Of a stretch of DNA of 64,000 bases, positions 1-7,378 are shown one piece after another. The DNA comes from Alphaproteobacteria bacterium (GTDB lineage: Bacteria; Pseudomonadota; Alphaproteobacteria; Rhizobiales; Xanthobacteraceae), in NCBI GenBank assembly GCA_037200445.1, contig JBBCGH010000001.1, forward strand, positions 1,240,001 to 1,304,000, written 5' to 3'. Below the pieces are notes generated by a model. It did no database searches, was not told the origin of the DNA, and was given only the letters and a program-made list of their open reading frames with translations. How positions within the stretch are numbered: position 1 is the first letter of the stretch; every line of letters begins with the position of its first letter. The position numbers and the translations under genes are program-made.

Positions 1-285
1 CGCGCCTATCCGTTTCTGAACTTCTCTATCGAACAACGGGTCGTCCAGGTCGTGCGGCTTTGCCGAATCCGGATCGTGAATAATGACGCCAGGCCGGGAG
101 CGTCGTCTCCCGACAATGAGAGACCACAATTTCTGAAAAACTGACGAGAGTGACTGCCGCCACGAAACGCCGATACGAATCCGACGAGATCCTTGGCTAA
201 AGCAAACGATGCCGATTGCAATTCCCATCAAGATGGCCGAGCCCATCGCCACATAAGGTATTAACTGGAGCGCTTGCGGCAACAT
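1..285 (-). CDS. Conserved small membrane-anchored hypothetical protein (partial, runs off the left edge)
   Basis: The frame is open from an ATG at 285 to the edge of the window, so the C-terminus and stop lie outside; 95 codons are visible. The N-terminus starts MLPQALQLIP and forms one hydrophobic segment at about residues 8-30, followed by a basic stretch and then an acidic part containing HDPDSAKPHDLDDP. I recall small proteins of this pattern in Bradyrhizobium relatives, but no function is known to me. Codon use matches the neighbours. The ribosome binding site is weak; an internal ATG at 246 is an alternative start. Confidence 0.7.
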   Translation of the reverse strand, partial: MLPQALQLIPYVAMGSAILMGIAIGIVCFSQGSRRIRIGVSWRQSLSSVFQKLWSLIVGRRRSRPGVIIHDPDSAKPHDLDDPLFDREVQKRIGA

Positions 286-422
286 TCAAAATTCCGAGAT
301 GGTCTTCCGCTCAGGCGCGCGAGCGGCGCTCCAGGTGAAACGGCATTGCGCTGGCGACAATCGCTCCATAACCGGGTTGAAATGGAGCGGTCGGCTTCCA
401 AGCCGGCCGCTATTCATCTGCG

Positions 423-677
423 TCAATCGCAGCGGCGAATTCTGCGCATCGATCCATCATCGCGCTGGATTGTAATGGTTCGGCATCCCTGGCCGTAACG
501 TACTTCGCGCTCGCGGAATCGGCGGCGCTCGTACTCGCGATAGCGCGGGCGATTCGGCTCGCCAATCTGGATGCCGACGCCCGGTACTCCGATTCCGATG
601 CCTTGCGCATCGGAGGAGACCGGAGCGTAGAGAGTGATCGCCGCGGCGGCGCTCAGCAAGACCAGCAGTTTTTTCAT
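423..677 (-). CDS. Small secreted basic protein of unknown function
   Basis: This 84-residue protein has a clear Sec signal peptide (MKKLLVLLSAAAAITLYAP, cleavage likely after SSDAQ). The mature part has a short Gly/Ile repeat (GIGIGVPGVGIQIG), a highly Arg-rich middle and two cysteines near the C-terminus that could form a disulfide. The ATG at 677 is chosen because a ggagag ribosome binding site stands just upstream; an in-frame TTG six codons earlier would overlap that site. Similar GIGIG-containing small periplasmic proteins are common in Hyphomicrobiales. The function is unknown. Confidence 0.75.
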   Translation of the reverse strand: MKKLLVLLSAAAAITLYAPVSSDAQGIGIGVPGVGIQIGEPNRPRYREYERRRFREREVRYGQGCRTITIQRDDGSMRRIRRCD

Positions 678-920
678 GGCTTCTCTCCGTTTCAACTGTG
701 GAGTGAACAGGTGGAGAGAAACAAAGGTTCCCTCCGGAAAAACCTAATTCCAAACCGGCGAATAACCTGGAGCGCCTCGCGGCTAACTGACCTCCGCACC
801 AAACCTTAACGCGGCTGAGCACGCCGCAGCGTCGATGCTGCTGGAATGCGACAAGCGCGCTCCCGGCGGAACCAATCAGGACGCTGCACATTGGGGGGCC
901 CCCAAGGAGGGAGGCTCCCG

Positions 921-1145
921 ATGAATATGAAATTTATCGCCGCTGCCGCGCTCGTCGTGGCATTTTCGATGCCGGCTTTTGCCGCCAGCGAGTTTTATCT
1001 CGTGCAGGATACGTCAACGAAGAAGTGCTCAATCGTCGAAGCCAAGCCCACGGTTGGCACGATGTCGGTCGTGGGTGCCGTTCACAAGACGAAGGGCGAG
1101 GCTGAAATTGCGATGAAGGCGGACAAGAGTTGCGTCACGCTGTAG
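921..1145 (+). CDS. Small periplasmic hypothetical protein
   Basis: This 74-residue protein begins with a signal peptide (MNMKFIAAAALVVAFSMPAFA, cleavage likely before ASEFYLV). The mature part reads EFYLVQDTSTKKCSIVEAKP and ends KADKSCVTL, with two cysteines placed to form a disulfide. The start at 921 follows a strong aaggaggg at 904-911. A rho-independent terminator lies 65 bases downstream, so the gene is probably transcribed alone. The pattern resembles small conserved secreted proteins of Bradyrhizobium, whose function is not known. Confidence 0.8.
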   Translation: MNMKFIAAAALVVAFSMPAFAASEFYLVQDTSTKKCSIVEAKPTVGTMSVVGAVHKTKGEAEIAMKADKSCVTL

Positions 1146-1210
1146 TTCGAACGACCCAATGCTGATCGGGCGGCCAATGCCCCACCCACCGATGCCGGTC
1201 GATCGGCACT

Positions 1211-1243
1211 GAGCCTCCGGCGTGAGCCGGGGGTTCTTTTTTT
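1211..1243 (+). terminator. Rho-independent terminator of the 921-1145 gene
   Basis: An 11-bp stem, GAGCCTCCGGC paired with GCCGGGGGTTC (two G-T wobbles), closes a GTGA loop and is followed by a run of T residues to 1243. It sits about 65 bases after the stop of the small secreted protein gene. Confidence 0.85.
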
Positions 1244-1412
1244 ATGACAGGCTAATAAGGGAAGCTGTTTCAAGCGCCTGGCAAATCTTGCCCCTATCAA
1301 TTCGTCCGCCTCATCCCCATGTCAGTTGATCGCCAGCACGCGCCGATCGCAAATCCCAAGGGCGCTGGCGACTGAGAGACCGGTCGCGCTCCCCCTTCAA
1401 GAAGGGCGGACC

Positions 1413-1835
1413 ATGTTCACAGCAAAGCAATATCGCGCCGAAGCAGCCAAATATGACGGCTTCCTCGCTGCCGCGCAGTCACCGGCCGAGGCCGCCGAAT
1501 ATCGCGGTCTCAGGCAGAGTTATGCCTTGCACGCCGACAACCTGGATTGGCTCACGGCGAACGGCGGCAAAACCGTAATTTCCGACCCGCATGATCCGCC
1601 GTTCCAGAGGCGCCGCGATCCGGATGCGGCACACGCGGAGCAGGAAAACATCCTGCGCTGTCTCGGAGCCGCCGTGATCCTGAACTGGAACACGATCCCG
1701 ACGAAGCTGCAGCGCGCCGTGTTCGAAGCGGCGAGCAGCATCCAGGACCGCGGGCAAGCCCCGCTCAAGGAGGCGCTCGCCCAGTTCCTGCACGACCACA
1801 AGGACGACGCGCGGAAGCAGCAGAACGGCGCATGA
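1413..1835 (+). CDS. Conserved hypothetical soluble protein
   Basis: The protein has 140 residues starting MFTAKQYRAEAAKY at an ATG preceded by gaagggcgga. There is no signal peptide or membrane segment. The N-terminal 45 residues look like an alpha-helical pair of the kind seen in many small Rhizobiales proteins that handle stress or sit near regulators. The rest is helical and Ala/Gln-rich, ending in a charged tail. An upstream in-frame extension to 1326 is Arg-rich and unlike a protein start, so it is not used. Function unknown. Confidence 0.65.
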   Translation: MFTAKQYRAEAAKYDGFLAAAQSPAEAAEYRGLRQSYALHADNLDWLTANGGKTVISDPHDPPFQRRRDPDAAHAEQENILRCLGAAVILNWNTIPTKLQRAVFEAASSIQDRGQAPLKEALAQFLHDHKDDARKQQNGA

Positions 1836-1886
1836 GCCTTGCGCCTTATGCGGATGAAATCGTGATTAGTGCTGAAAGGACATCTT

Positions 1887-2105
1887 GTGTGGCATAAATT
1901 CTCGGTCGGACAGGTCGTCGACCTTATTCCAAGAATTCTTCTAGCGGCGGCGCCTGGACAATATGAGGTCCGGCAGTTGATGCCGCAATCCGATCGCGAC
2001 GCGGGTGATCCGAGCTACCGGATCAAGAGTATTGACGAGAAGCACGAGCGCGTTGTCTTCGAAAGCGACTTGACGTTGTCGGCCCGGTCCGAATTCTTCG
2101 CTTGA
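1887..2105 (+). CDS. Conserved small hypothetical protein
   Basis: This 72-residue protein contains FSVGQVVDLIPR near its start and DPSYRIKSIDEKHERVVFESDL near its end, a pattern I recognise as a small conserved Bradyrhizobium-type protein without known function. The GTG at 1887 is preferred over an in-frame GTG at 1869 because gaaagga lies just upstream of it. It is soluble, and the C-terminal half looks like a short beta barrel (KSIDEKHERVV). It may be co-transcribed with the gene ending at 1835, 51 bases before. Confidence 0.65.
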   Translation: MWHKFSVGQVVDLIPRILLAAAPGQYEVRQLMPQSDRDAGDPSYRIKSIDEKHERVVFESDLTLSARSEFFA

Positions 2106-2234
2106 TGCGAGGCGCCAGAGCCCCCGAGGCTGCTGCTGTGTGAGCGGCACCAGCAGATCGATCAGCGGCATCAATTGGCGAGGGTATGACGACGTAATGC
2201 AGAGACGGTCGGCCCGGGATTGGAGGGCCCGTTG

Positions 2235-2411
2235 TCAACAACGAATGACGGCAGTCTCCAGGAAATTGCATTTTGGACATTCGTAGGTGTGCGCTTCATG
2301 GCCGCCCCTGTCAGGCTCGACGGTCACGATGAACATTGGCGCAGTGCAAATCGGACAGCGCGGCCGTGCAAATGGCGCGAGCGTGGGCTGGAAGGCGTGA
2401 AGTTGCGTCAT
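2235..2411 (-). CDS. Small zinc-ribbon protein
   Basis: The frame encodes 58 residues beginning MTQLHAFQPTL. It has two CxxC knuckles, CPIC at residues 19-22 and CPKC at 45-48, about 23 residues apart, as in a rubredoxin-like zinc ribbon. The start follows aaagggagagagcaa, a good ribosome binding site. Such one-domain zinc ribbons are common in Bradyrhizobium relatives, and their role is unknown. A related two-knuckle protein is encoded at 26889-27095. Confidence 0.75.
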   Translation of the reverse strand: MTQLHAFQPTLAPFARPRCPICTAPMFIVTVEPDRGGHEAHTYECPKCNFLETAVIRC

Positions 2412-2463
2412 TTGCTCTCTCCCTTTGGTGTGAGGGGGCCGGTTGATACCGACCCCCTAACGC

Positions 2464-2655
2464 CTACTTCTTGGCTGTGCTTTTGGCGTGCGCGGCTTCG
2501 GTGTGCTCATGTGCGGCCTTGGAGTGCTTCTGAGCTTCCATGGAATGCTCATTGCCCTTCACATGGTCGTTTTTGCCATGATGCTCGGCAGCGGCCTTGT
2601 GGGACTTCGCTGCGTGCTCGTGGTATTCGGCCGCCTTGGTGTGTGCTTGCTGCAT
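2464..2655 (-). CDS. His/Ala/Lys-rich small soluble protein
   Basis: This is a 63-residue protein starting MQQAHTKAAEYHEHAAKSHK, with a His about every four residues and repeated A-A-H and H-S-K-A-A units, so it is probably one or two amphipathic helices with a histidine face. The start at 2655 follows ggaaag. Proteins of this composition occur in many alpha- and betaproteobacteria and are thought to be stress related or metal binding. That is inference from composition only; no catalytic motif is visible. Confidence 0.75.
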   Translation of the reverse strand: MQQAHTKAAEYHEHAAKSHKAAAEHHGKNDHVKGNEHSMEAQKHSKAAHEHTEAAHAKSTAKK

Positions 2656-2726
2656 TGTTGAATCTTTCCGTTGGCCGGTAATTCCGGTCGACACAGAAGC
2701 GGCTTCAATAGTGTTCCTAATGAGAG

Positions 2727-2894
2727 TCAGGGGTGTTGATAGTAAGTGCCGAATCGAAACCTGAGTTCCGGCCTGTCCTGGTGGCTCGTCACAAGCATAA
2801 TTCGTTCAGTTTCATCGATCGCCTCCGCTGCCTTCAAGAGGTCAGCGGTCGCAGCACCGGGTGTCGTGCGAGGAATGGCGTCTGCTCGATCCAT
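2727..2894 (-). CDS. Possible small protein overlapping the 3' end of the DoxX gene
   Basis: A 55-codon frame starts at an ATG inside the DoxX gene and continues about 107 bases beyond its stop. The unique part (EAIDETERIMLVTSHQDRPELRFRFGTYYQHP in two blocks) has protein-like composition, but there is no convincing ribosome binding site and the overlapping half is shared with DoxX in another frame. It could instead be non-coding 3' region. Low confidence. Confidence 0.25.
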   Translation of the reverse strand: MDRADAIPRTTPGAATADLLKAAEAIDETERIMLVTSHQDRPELRFRFGTYYQHP

Positions 2895-3319
2895 CCATCC
2901 AGGCCGAACACATGGCCGGCTCGCTTGACGATCAGGTAGACGAGCACGCCGCCGTAAACGAGGTGATAGTCGAACAGGAGGTTGTTCTTGTTCTCGACGA
3001 ATGGCCAGTCCATGTGGGCCATCCAGTAGATCAACATCAGCAGCACGCCGAAGCTGGCGCTGACGCGAACCATGAGCCCGAAGACGAGCGACAGGCCGAT
3101 CAGCAGGTGGCCGTACTCCACCAGGAACGTCGTGGTTCCCGCCAGCATTGGGGTCGTAAATACGGCGAACAGATCGTGGAACGTCTTGGTATGACTGAGG
3201 AAGCCGACGACTGTGAATTCGGGATCGAAAACCTGATGCGAGGCGGCGTAGAGAAACGTCCATCCCATCGCAAGACGGAAAAAGACGATAAGGCAGCGCT
3301 CGAGCGTCGTATCAGCCAT
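2834..3319 (-). CDS. DoxX-family integral membrane protein
   Basis: This 161-residue protein has four predicted membrane segments (about residues 8-28, 55-80, 82-102 and 118-138). The DoxX/DoxD-like family includes the large subunit of thiosulfate:quinone oxidoreductase and many quinone-linked membrane proteins of unknown substrate. It lacks the second, periplasmic DoxA-like domain, and none is encoded next to it. A TGAGCAAAACGGCTCA palindrome at 3376-3391 lies 56 bases upstream of the start, which links it to the Crp/Fnr-type regulon with the nitrite reductase and hemoglobin. A role in respiratory electron transfer or redox stress is inferred from family and context. Confidence 0.85.
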   Translation of the reverse strand: MADTTLERCLIVFFRLAMGWTFLYAASHQVFDPEFTVVGFLSHTKTFHDLFAVFTTPMLAGTTTFLVEYGHLLIGLSLVFGLMVRVSASFGVLLMLIYWMAHMDWPFVENKNNLLFDYHLVYGGVLVYLIVKRAGHVFGLDGWIEQTPFLARHPVLRPLTS

Positions 3320-3375
3320 GATTCATCACCTGTCGATTGATCAAGGGACCATGCGCCCTGGAATGGTTTTGAGTC

Positions 3376-3391
3376 TGAGCAAAACGGCTCA
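3376..3391. promoter_or_regulatory. Crp/Fnr-type operator, TGAGCAAAACGGCTCA (site A)
   Basis: This is an inverted repeat TGAGC-N6-GCTCA, the same 16-bp geometry as a Crp site (TGTGA-N6-TCACA) but with a different half-site. It lies 56 bases upstream of the DoxX start. Three further copies occur at 4860, 7286 and 8837. Confidence 0.65.
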
Positions 3392-3582
3392 CACCTCCGC
3401 GCGGGCCACCCGCTACCGGCGGCGCGGCGCGTGGCGGTAACAGGATCGCCCAGATTGAGCGTATTGATAATCATGCGGCCGCCGCCGGAGAACGGATAGC
3501 GCGGTGTCGACAACTCGATTTGGTCGCCGGTTGCCGCCTGCGTCAGGTTCGATGATGAATGGTTGGCGCGAGGCGTTTTGGC

Positions 3583-4377
3583 TTATGAGCCCGCTGACCC
3601 GACCCTCTGATGCTCCGGTGCGGATGAGAACGCGACGGTAAACCGTGCCCCGCGACCGTGATCCCCGGCAGAGATGTGCAGCTCGCCGCCGATCTGCTTC
3701 ACCTGTGCGGCGACAATTCTCATTCCGAGACCCTTGCTGCCGCCAGGATCGAAGCCCGCCGGCAATCCCGGCCCGCCATCCGACACCGAGAGCGAATGAC
3801 GGCCGGGAGCCGTCGTTTCGAACCGGACGGCGATGGTCCCCTTGGCGTATTTCGCCGCATTGGTGATCAGCTCGTTGACGATAAAGCCGAGCGGAATTGC
3901 GGTCACGGCTGGGATTTCCGCATTCGCGCCCTCGACCAGGATGGCGCAGTCGCCTGACTCTTCGCACAACAGGCGCGAGAGATCCTCGCAAAGATGCTCA
4001 AGATAGCGCTTGAACTCCACACGATCCTGGTGATCGAGCAAATGCAGCCGACGATGCACGCGCCCCAGCGCGGCAACACGGGCGGCCGCAATGGTCAATT
4101 GATCGACCGCCTCCGACGACTTGGCGGCGCGGCTCTGCAACGACAGCAGACTTGAAATCACTTGCAGGCCGTTGATGAGCCGGTGCTCGAATTCCTGCGC
4201 CAGCATGACCTGGCGCTGCGCCAGATCGCCCATTTCCCGTCGCAATGCCGCTTCGCGCGCGCGGGCGGCCTGCAACTCAGTCGTCGCTATGCGCAGTTCC
4301 TGTTCGAGTGACGGCTTGCTGAGCAACGCCAATGTGTCGGCGGTGAGCGGGTGCTCCAACAGGTGCTGCATTTCCAT
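3583..4377 (-). CDS. Sensor histidine kinase, HisKA_2/HWE-like, soluble
   Basis: The protein has 264 residues and no membrane segment. A coiled coil at about residues 23-60 leads to a HisKA_2-type dimerisation box with the phospho-acceptor at His65 (EFEHRLINGLQVISSLLSLQ). An HATPase domain follows, with the N-box NELITNAAKYA and G-boxes SDGGPGLP and GSKGLGMRI. There is no PAS or GAF sensor domain, so the input must come from a partner or through the coiled coil. No response regulator gene lies beside it. It precedes the DoxX gene on the same strand by about 260 bases and follows the GlsB-like gene by 54, so co-transcription from the site at 4860 is possible. Confidence 0.85.
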   Translation of the reverse strand: MEMQHLLEHPLTADTLALLSKPSLEQELRIATTELQAARAREAALRREMGDLAQRQVMLAQEFEHRLINGLQVISSLLSLQSRAAKSSEAVDQLTIAAARVAALGRVHRRLHLLDHQDRVEFKRYLEHLCEDLSRLLCEESGDCAILVEGANAEIPAVTAIPLGFIVNELITNAAKYAKGTIAVRFETTAPGRHSLSVSDGGPGLPAGFDPGGSKGLGMRIVAAQVKQIGGELHISAGDHGRGARFTVAFSSAPEHQRVGSAGS

Positions 4378-4431
4378 AATCTATCTCCCGGACGCGCCCC
4401 ACCTCATTCGGCGCCGGAAGGGGGGGGGCGC

Positions 4432-4725
4432 CTACCAACGTCTCCCCCAATTCCCGCGCCATCCGCCTCCACCACGCACGAGCTTGATGATCAAAAGCAG
4501 TATCAGCGCGCCGATGGTGGCGTTGATGATTGCTGCCACGATGCCGGCGCCGAGATGGATGCCGAGTTGCGGCAGCAGCCAGCTGCCGATGAAGGCGCCG
4601 ACGATCCCGATGACGAGGTCGCCGACGATCCCGAACCCGGTGCCCTGCACGATCTGACCTGCGAGCCACCCGGCAAGGAGGCCGACAACCAGTATGATGA
4701 GAAGGCTCTCGCTCGACATGTGCAT
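4432..4725 (-). CDS. GlsB/YeaQ/YmgE-family (transglycosylase-associated) membrane protein
   Basis: This 97-residue protein has three Gly-rich hydrophobic segments, including LLIILVVGLLAGWLAGQI, a second with GIVGDLVIGIVGAFIGSWL, and a third before the basic tail RGGGGWRGNWGRRW. That is the usual size and layout of this envelope-stress family. The ATG at 4725 is chosen over a TTG at 4761 because it matches family starts; an ATG two codons later is also possible. It is the first gene on the minus strand downstream of the TGAGCAAAATTGCTCA palindrome at 4860-4875, 134 bases from the start. The molecular role of the family is not settled. Confidence 0.8.
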   Translation of the reverse strand: MHMSSESLLIILVVGLLAGWLAGQIVQGTGFGIVGDLVIGIVGAFIGSWLLPQLGIHLGAGIVAAIINATIGALILLLIIKLVRGGGGWRGNWGRRW

Positions 4726-4859
4726 TTCGTACCGATCCGGATTCGCCGGATAACCGGACAAATCCCTGCCTCAGGATACGAAAGCCCTGCCAACTAAGAT
4801 CGCCAGCCAGCGATCGTTTCCGAGCACCCCCACAGCTACGCCTTCGCCAAGATGAAAAC

Positions 4860-4875
4860 TGAGCAAAATTGCTCA
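4860..4875. promoter_or_regulatory. Crp/Fnr-type operator, TGAGCAAAATTGCTCA (site B)
   Basis: The arms TGAGCAA and TTGCTCA are perfectly complementary around an AA centre; this is the best of the four copies. It sits in the 407-bp divergent space between the GlsB-like gene (minus) and the nitrite reductase (plus), so it could serve either or both. Apart from this site nothing else is recognisable in 4762-5132. Confidence 0.7.
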
Positions 4876-5132
4876 CATCAGGCGGTCGTGAACATTTTTC
4901 AGCGCGCGCGGAAAAATCGGATTCGACTAAACCTTGATCTCCGGCTGCTGGTGCAGACACACGACGGAGACGAGTTGGTCAATTCTATACAGACTCCTTC
5001 TTGGGCATGGGCCTAGTTTCGAACAGGTTGGCCCCCCACGGGCTCCCTGCGTTCCAAAATCCGGCATGCCCCGGCGCAATTACAGCGGCCGGGTTTTCTC
5101 CTCAGCGAATTGACGCCGGCGGAGGCCGTACA

Positions 5133-7235
5133 ATGCGCGCAGCGATCCTTGCGAGACTCCGCGAATGGTACATCCTGGCAATCGCGGCGTGCATCATTCT
5201 TGCGGGGCTATATCTAGCTTCTGTTTCCTCGATGCGTCCGGGATCAGCGGGGCCCGCCGAGTCGAGCTCTCACGCCCCACAATCCCCCACACTCGCCAAG
5301 AGTCCCGCCCCGCCTTCCGCGCCAACCCCAGTTGCGCGGCCCCCCGAGGCGGCGCGTCCACCTGATCCTGTGACCTCCGCGGCCCCAGGCCGACCCGCAG
5401 CGCCGTCCGCGCCGGCGGCACACGAGATGCCCGGTCACCCGCCAGCGCCGGCGCAACCAACCGGCAGCCCGGCCTCCATCCTCACGGCGGCGAACGCCCC
5501 TCCCGCGCAACCCGTTGCGCAAGCACTCCCGACACCGACCGCCGCCGCAGCCACGTCGGCTGATGGCGATGCGACGACCGGCCGGCAAGTCTACAGAAAA
5601 TGCCAAGCCTGCCATTCGCTCGAACCGGGCAAGAACGCGCTCGGTCCGAGCCTCGCCGGCATCGTCGGCAAGAAGTCGGCTGAGGCTCCCAACTACAATT
5701 ATTCGGCTGCCATGCAGGCCGCCAATTTGGTGTGGGACGCCGCCACGCTCGACGCCTATCTGCTCGATCCGCAAAAGCTGGTTCCGCAGAACAAGATGCC
5801 ATTTCCGGGATTGAAGACCGCGAATGAGCGCAAGGATGTCATCGCCTATCTGATCGCAGGGACCTCTCCCGCGGGCGCGCCGGCTATTGCGCAACGTGCG
5901 CAACCCCCGGCACCCGCCCAACCGTCAGCGCCGGCCGAACCGCGTGCGGTCTACGTGCCGGATGCCCGCTACACACTGCGTACGGGCATCGCCGAAGGGC
6001 GGATGGTGTATCTCGGCGTCGGGGGCACCATCGACGGACAAGTCAATCCGGTGCTCTCAGCTGCGGAGGGACAGACGGTACAGATCATCCTGATCAACGG
6101 CGAAGGCGCCGAGCACGACATCGTATTCCCCGATCAGGACGCGAAATCGCCACGCGTGTTTGGCCGCGGTGCAAGCACGACGATCGCGTTCCGCGCCATG
6201 CGCGCCGGCGATTTTATCTATCTGTGCAGCGTTCCCGGTCACGAACTGGCGGGCATGCGCGGACAACTCATCGTCACGCCGCGCCCGCCCGCTCAGGTCC
6301 TGGTCGAGGCCGACATCTCGCAAAAATCGACCGAGGTGCCGCCGCCGATCGGCAACCGCCCGCCGCAAACGGTGCACGTCGATCTCAATGCGGTTGAACT
6401 CGAAGGCCGGCTCGCCGAAGGGGTCACGTTCGGCTATTGGACGTTCAACGGACGCGTTCCCGGCCCGATGCTGCGCGTTCGCGTCGGCGACACCGTGGAC
6501 GTGCGCGTCAAGAATTCTGCCGACAGCACGATGATTCACTCGGTCGACTTTCACGCCGCCACCGGACCCGGGGGTGGAGCCGCCGCCACGCAAGTCGATC
6601 CCGGCGCGGAGAAATCGTTCAAGTTCAAGGCCCTGATTCCGGGCCTCTACGTCTACCACTGCGCCACGCCGATGGTGGCCCATCACATTGCCAACGGCAT
6701 GTACGGACTCATCCTGGTCGAGCCCGAAGGCGGCCTGCCGGCGGTCGATCGCGAGTTCTACGTCATGCAGGGCGAGATCTATACCGAGGCGCCGTTCGGT
6801 CACCGCGGTAGCCAGGAGTTCAGTGTCGAAAAGCTGCTGAACGAGCGGCCGGAATACTTCGTCTTCAACGGCTCGGTCGGTGCGCTTTCAAAATTGCATC
6901 CACTGGAAGCCAAGGTCGGTGAAACCATCCGCATCTTCTTCGGCGTCGGCGGACCGAACTATACGTCCTCGTTCCACGTCATCGGCGAGATTTTCGACCG
7001 CGTCTACAATCTTGGTGGCGTTCTGAGCGAGCCCTTGCACGGTGTGCAGACCGTCACGGTTCCGGCGGGCGGTGCCGTCATCACCGAACTCAAGCTCGAT
7101 GTGCCCGGCAACTACATCCTGGTCGATCACGCCCTGTCGCGCCTCGAGCGTGGGCTGGCTGGCATTCTGCACGTCGAAGGTGCGCCCAATCCGGAAATTT
7201 TCGACGGCAAGATCGAGCCCGGAAGTGGCCACTGA
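5133..7235 (+). CDS. nirK: Membrane-anchored cytochrome c / cupredoxin / copper nitrite reductase fusion
   Basis: This 700-residue protein reduces nitrite to nitric oxide in the periplasm. Residues 12-31 form an N-terminal anchor, followed by a Pro/Ala-rich linker (about 40-145). A class I cytochrome c domain has heme site C157-x-x-C160-H161 and distal Met222. After a second Pro-rich linker comes a single cupredoxin with type 1 copper ligands H328, C365, H370 and M375. The two-domain nitrite reductase follows from about 415: type 1 ligands H469, C510, H518, M523; type 2 ligands H474, H509, H666; catalytic Asp472 and His615. The short C510-to-M523 loop and HIANGMYGLILVEP resemble the AniA-like class. 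Every ligand expected is present. The start at 5133 follows ggagg at 5121-5125. Fusing both a heme and an extra copper carrier to the enzyme is unusual. It would allow direct electron delivery from the membrane quinol/cytochrome pool. Confidence 0.93.
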   Translation: MRAAILARLREWYILAIAACIILAGLYLASVSSMRPGSAGPAESSSHAPQSPTLAKSPAPPSAPTPVARPPEAARPPDPVTSAAPGRPAAPSAPAAHEMPGHPPAPAQPTGSPASILTAANAPPAQPVAQALPTPTAAAATSADGDATTGRQVYRKCQACHSLEPGKNALGPSLAGIVGKKSAEAPNYNYSAAMQAANLVWDAATLDAYLLDPQKLVPQNKMPFPGLKTANERKDVIAYLIAGTSPAGAPAIAQRAQPPAPAQPSAPAEPRAVYVPDARYTLRTGIAEGRMVYLGVGGTIDGQVNPVLSAAEGQTVQIILINGEGAEHDIVFPDQDAKSPRVFGRGASTTIAFRAMRAGDFIYLCSVPGHELAGMRGQLIVTPRPPAQVLVEADISQKSTEVPPPIGNRPPQTVHVDLNAVELEGRLAEGVTFGYWTFNGRVPGPMLRVRVGDTVDVRVKNSADSTMIHSVDFHAATGPGGGAAATQVDPGAEKSFKFKALIPGLYVYHCATPMVAHHIANGMYGLILVEPEGGLPAVDREFYVMQGEIYTEAPFGHRGSQEFSVEKLLNERPEYFVFNGSVGALSKLHPLEAKVGETIRIFFGVGGPNYTSSFHVIGEIFDRVYNLGGVLSEPLHGVQTVTVPAGGAVITELKLDVPGNYILVDHALSRLERGLAGILHVEGAPNPEIFDGKIEPGSGH

Positions 7236-7285
7236 CGCCGGCCCGATTGCATGCACATGACGCGCGCTCCGCTGAGATTGCGCGG

Positions 7286-7301
7286 TGAGCAATTCGGCAC
7301 A
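7286..7301. promoter_or_regulatory. Crp/Fnr-type operator, TGAGCAATTCGGCACA (site C)
   Basis: This inverted repeat TGAGC-N6-GCACA lies 77 bases upstream of the hemoglobin start and 51 bases after the nitrite reductase stop. A -10-like TATTGG at 7323-7328 would put the transcription start near 7335, which places the centre of the palindrome about 41 bases upstream, the position of a class II Crp/Fnr activator. Confidence 0.65.
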
Positions 7302-7378
7302 GATCGCCGGTCGTTTGGCTGCTATTGGCCTTAGGCACCAATGGGCGGGCCGCACGACACCGATCCAAGGAATTCACC

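Noticed and set aside
286-422. Short gap between the first two genes
   Set aside because: Only low-quality frames; no promoter, hairpin or coding pattern I could support.
2220-2681. 153-codon plus-strand frame
   Set aside because: It covers the complements of two minus-strand genes with good ribosome binding sites (2235-2411 and 2464-2655) and has no protein-like pattern.
3320-3345. Possible Fnr/FixK box around TTGATCAAG upstream of DoxX
   Set aside because: Only the right half-site fits TTGAT-N4-ATCAA; the left half has no match at the required spacing.
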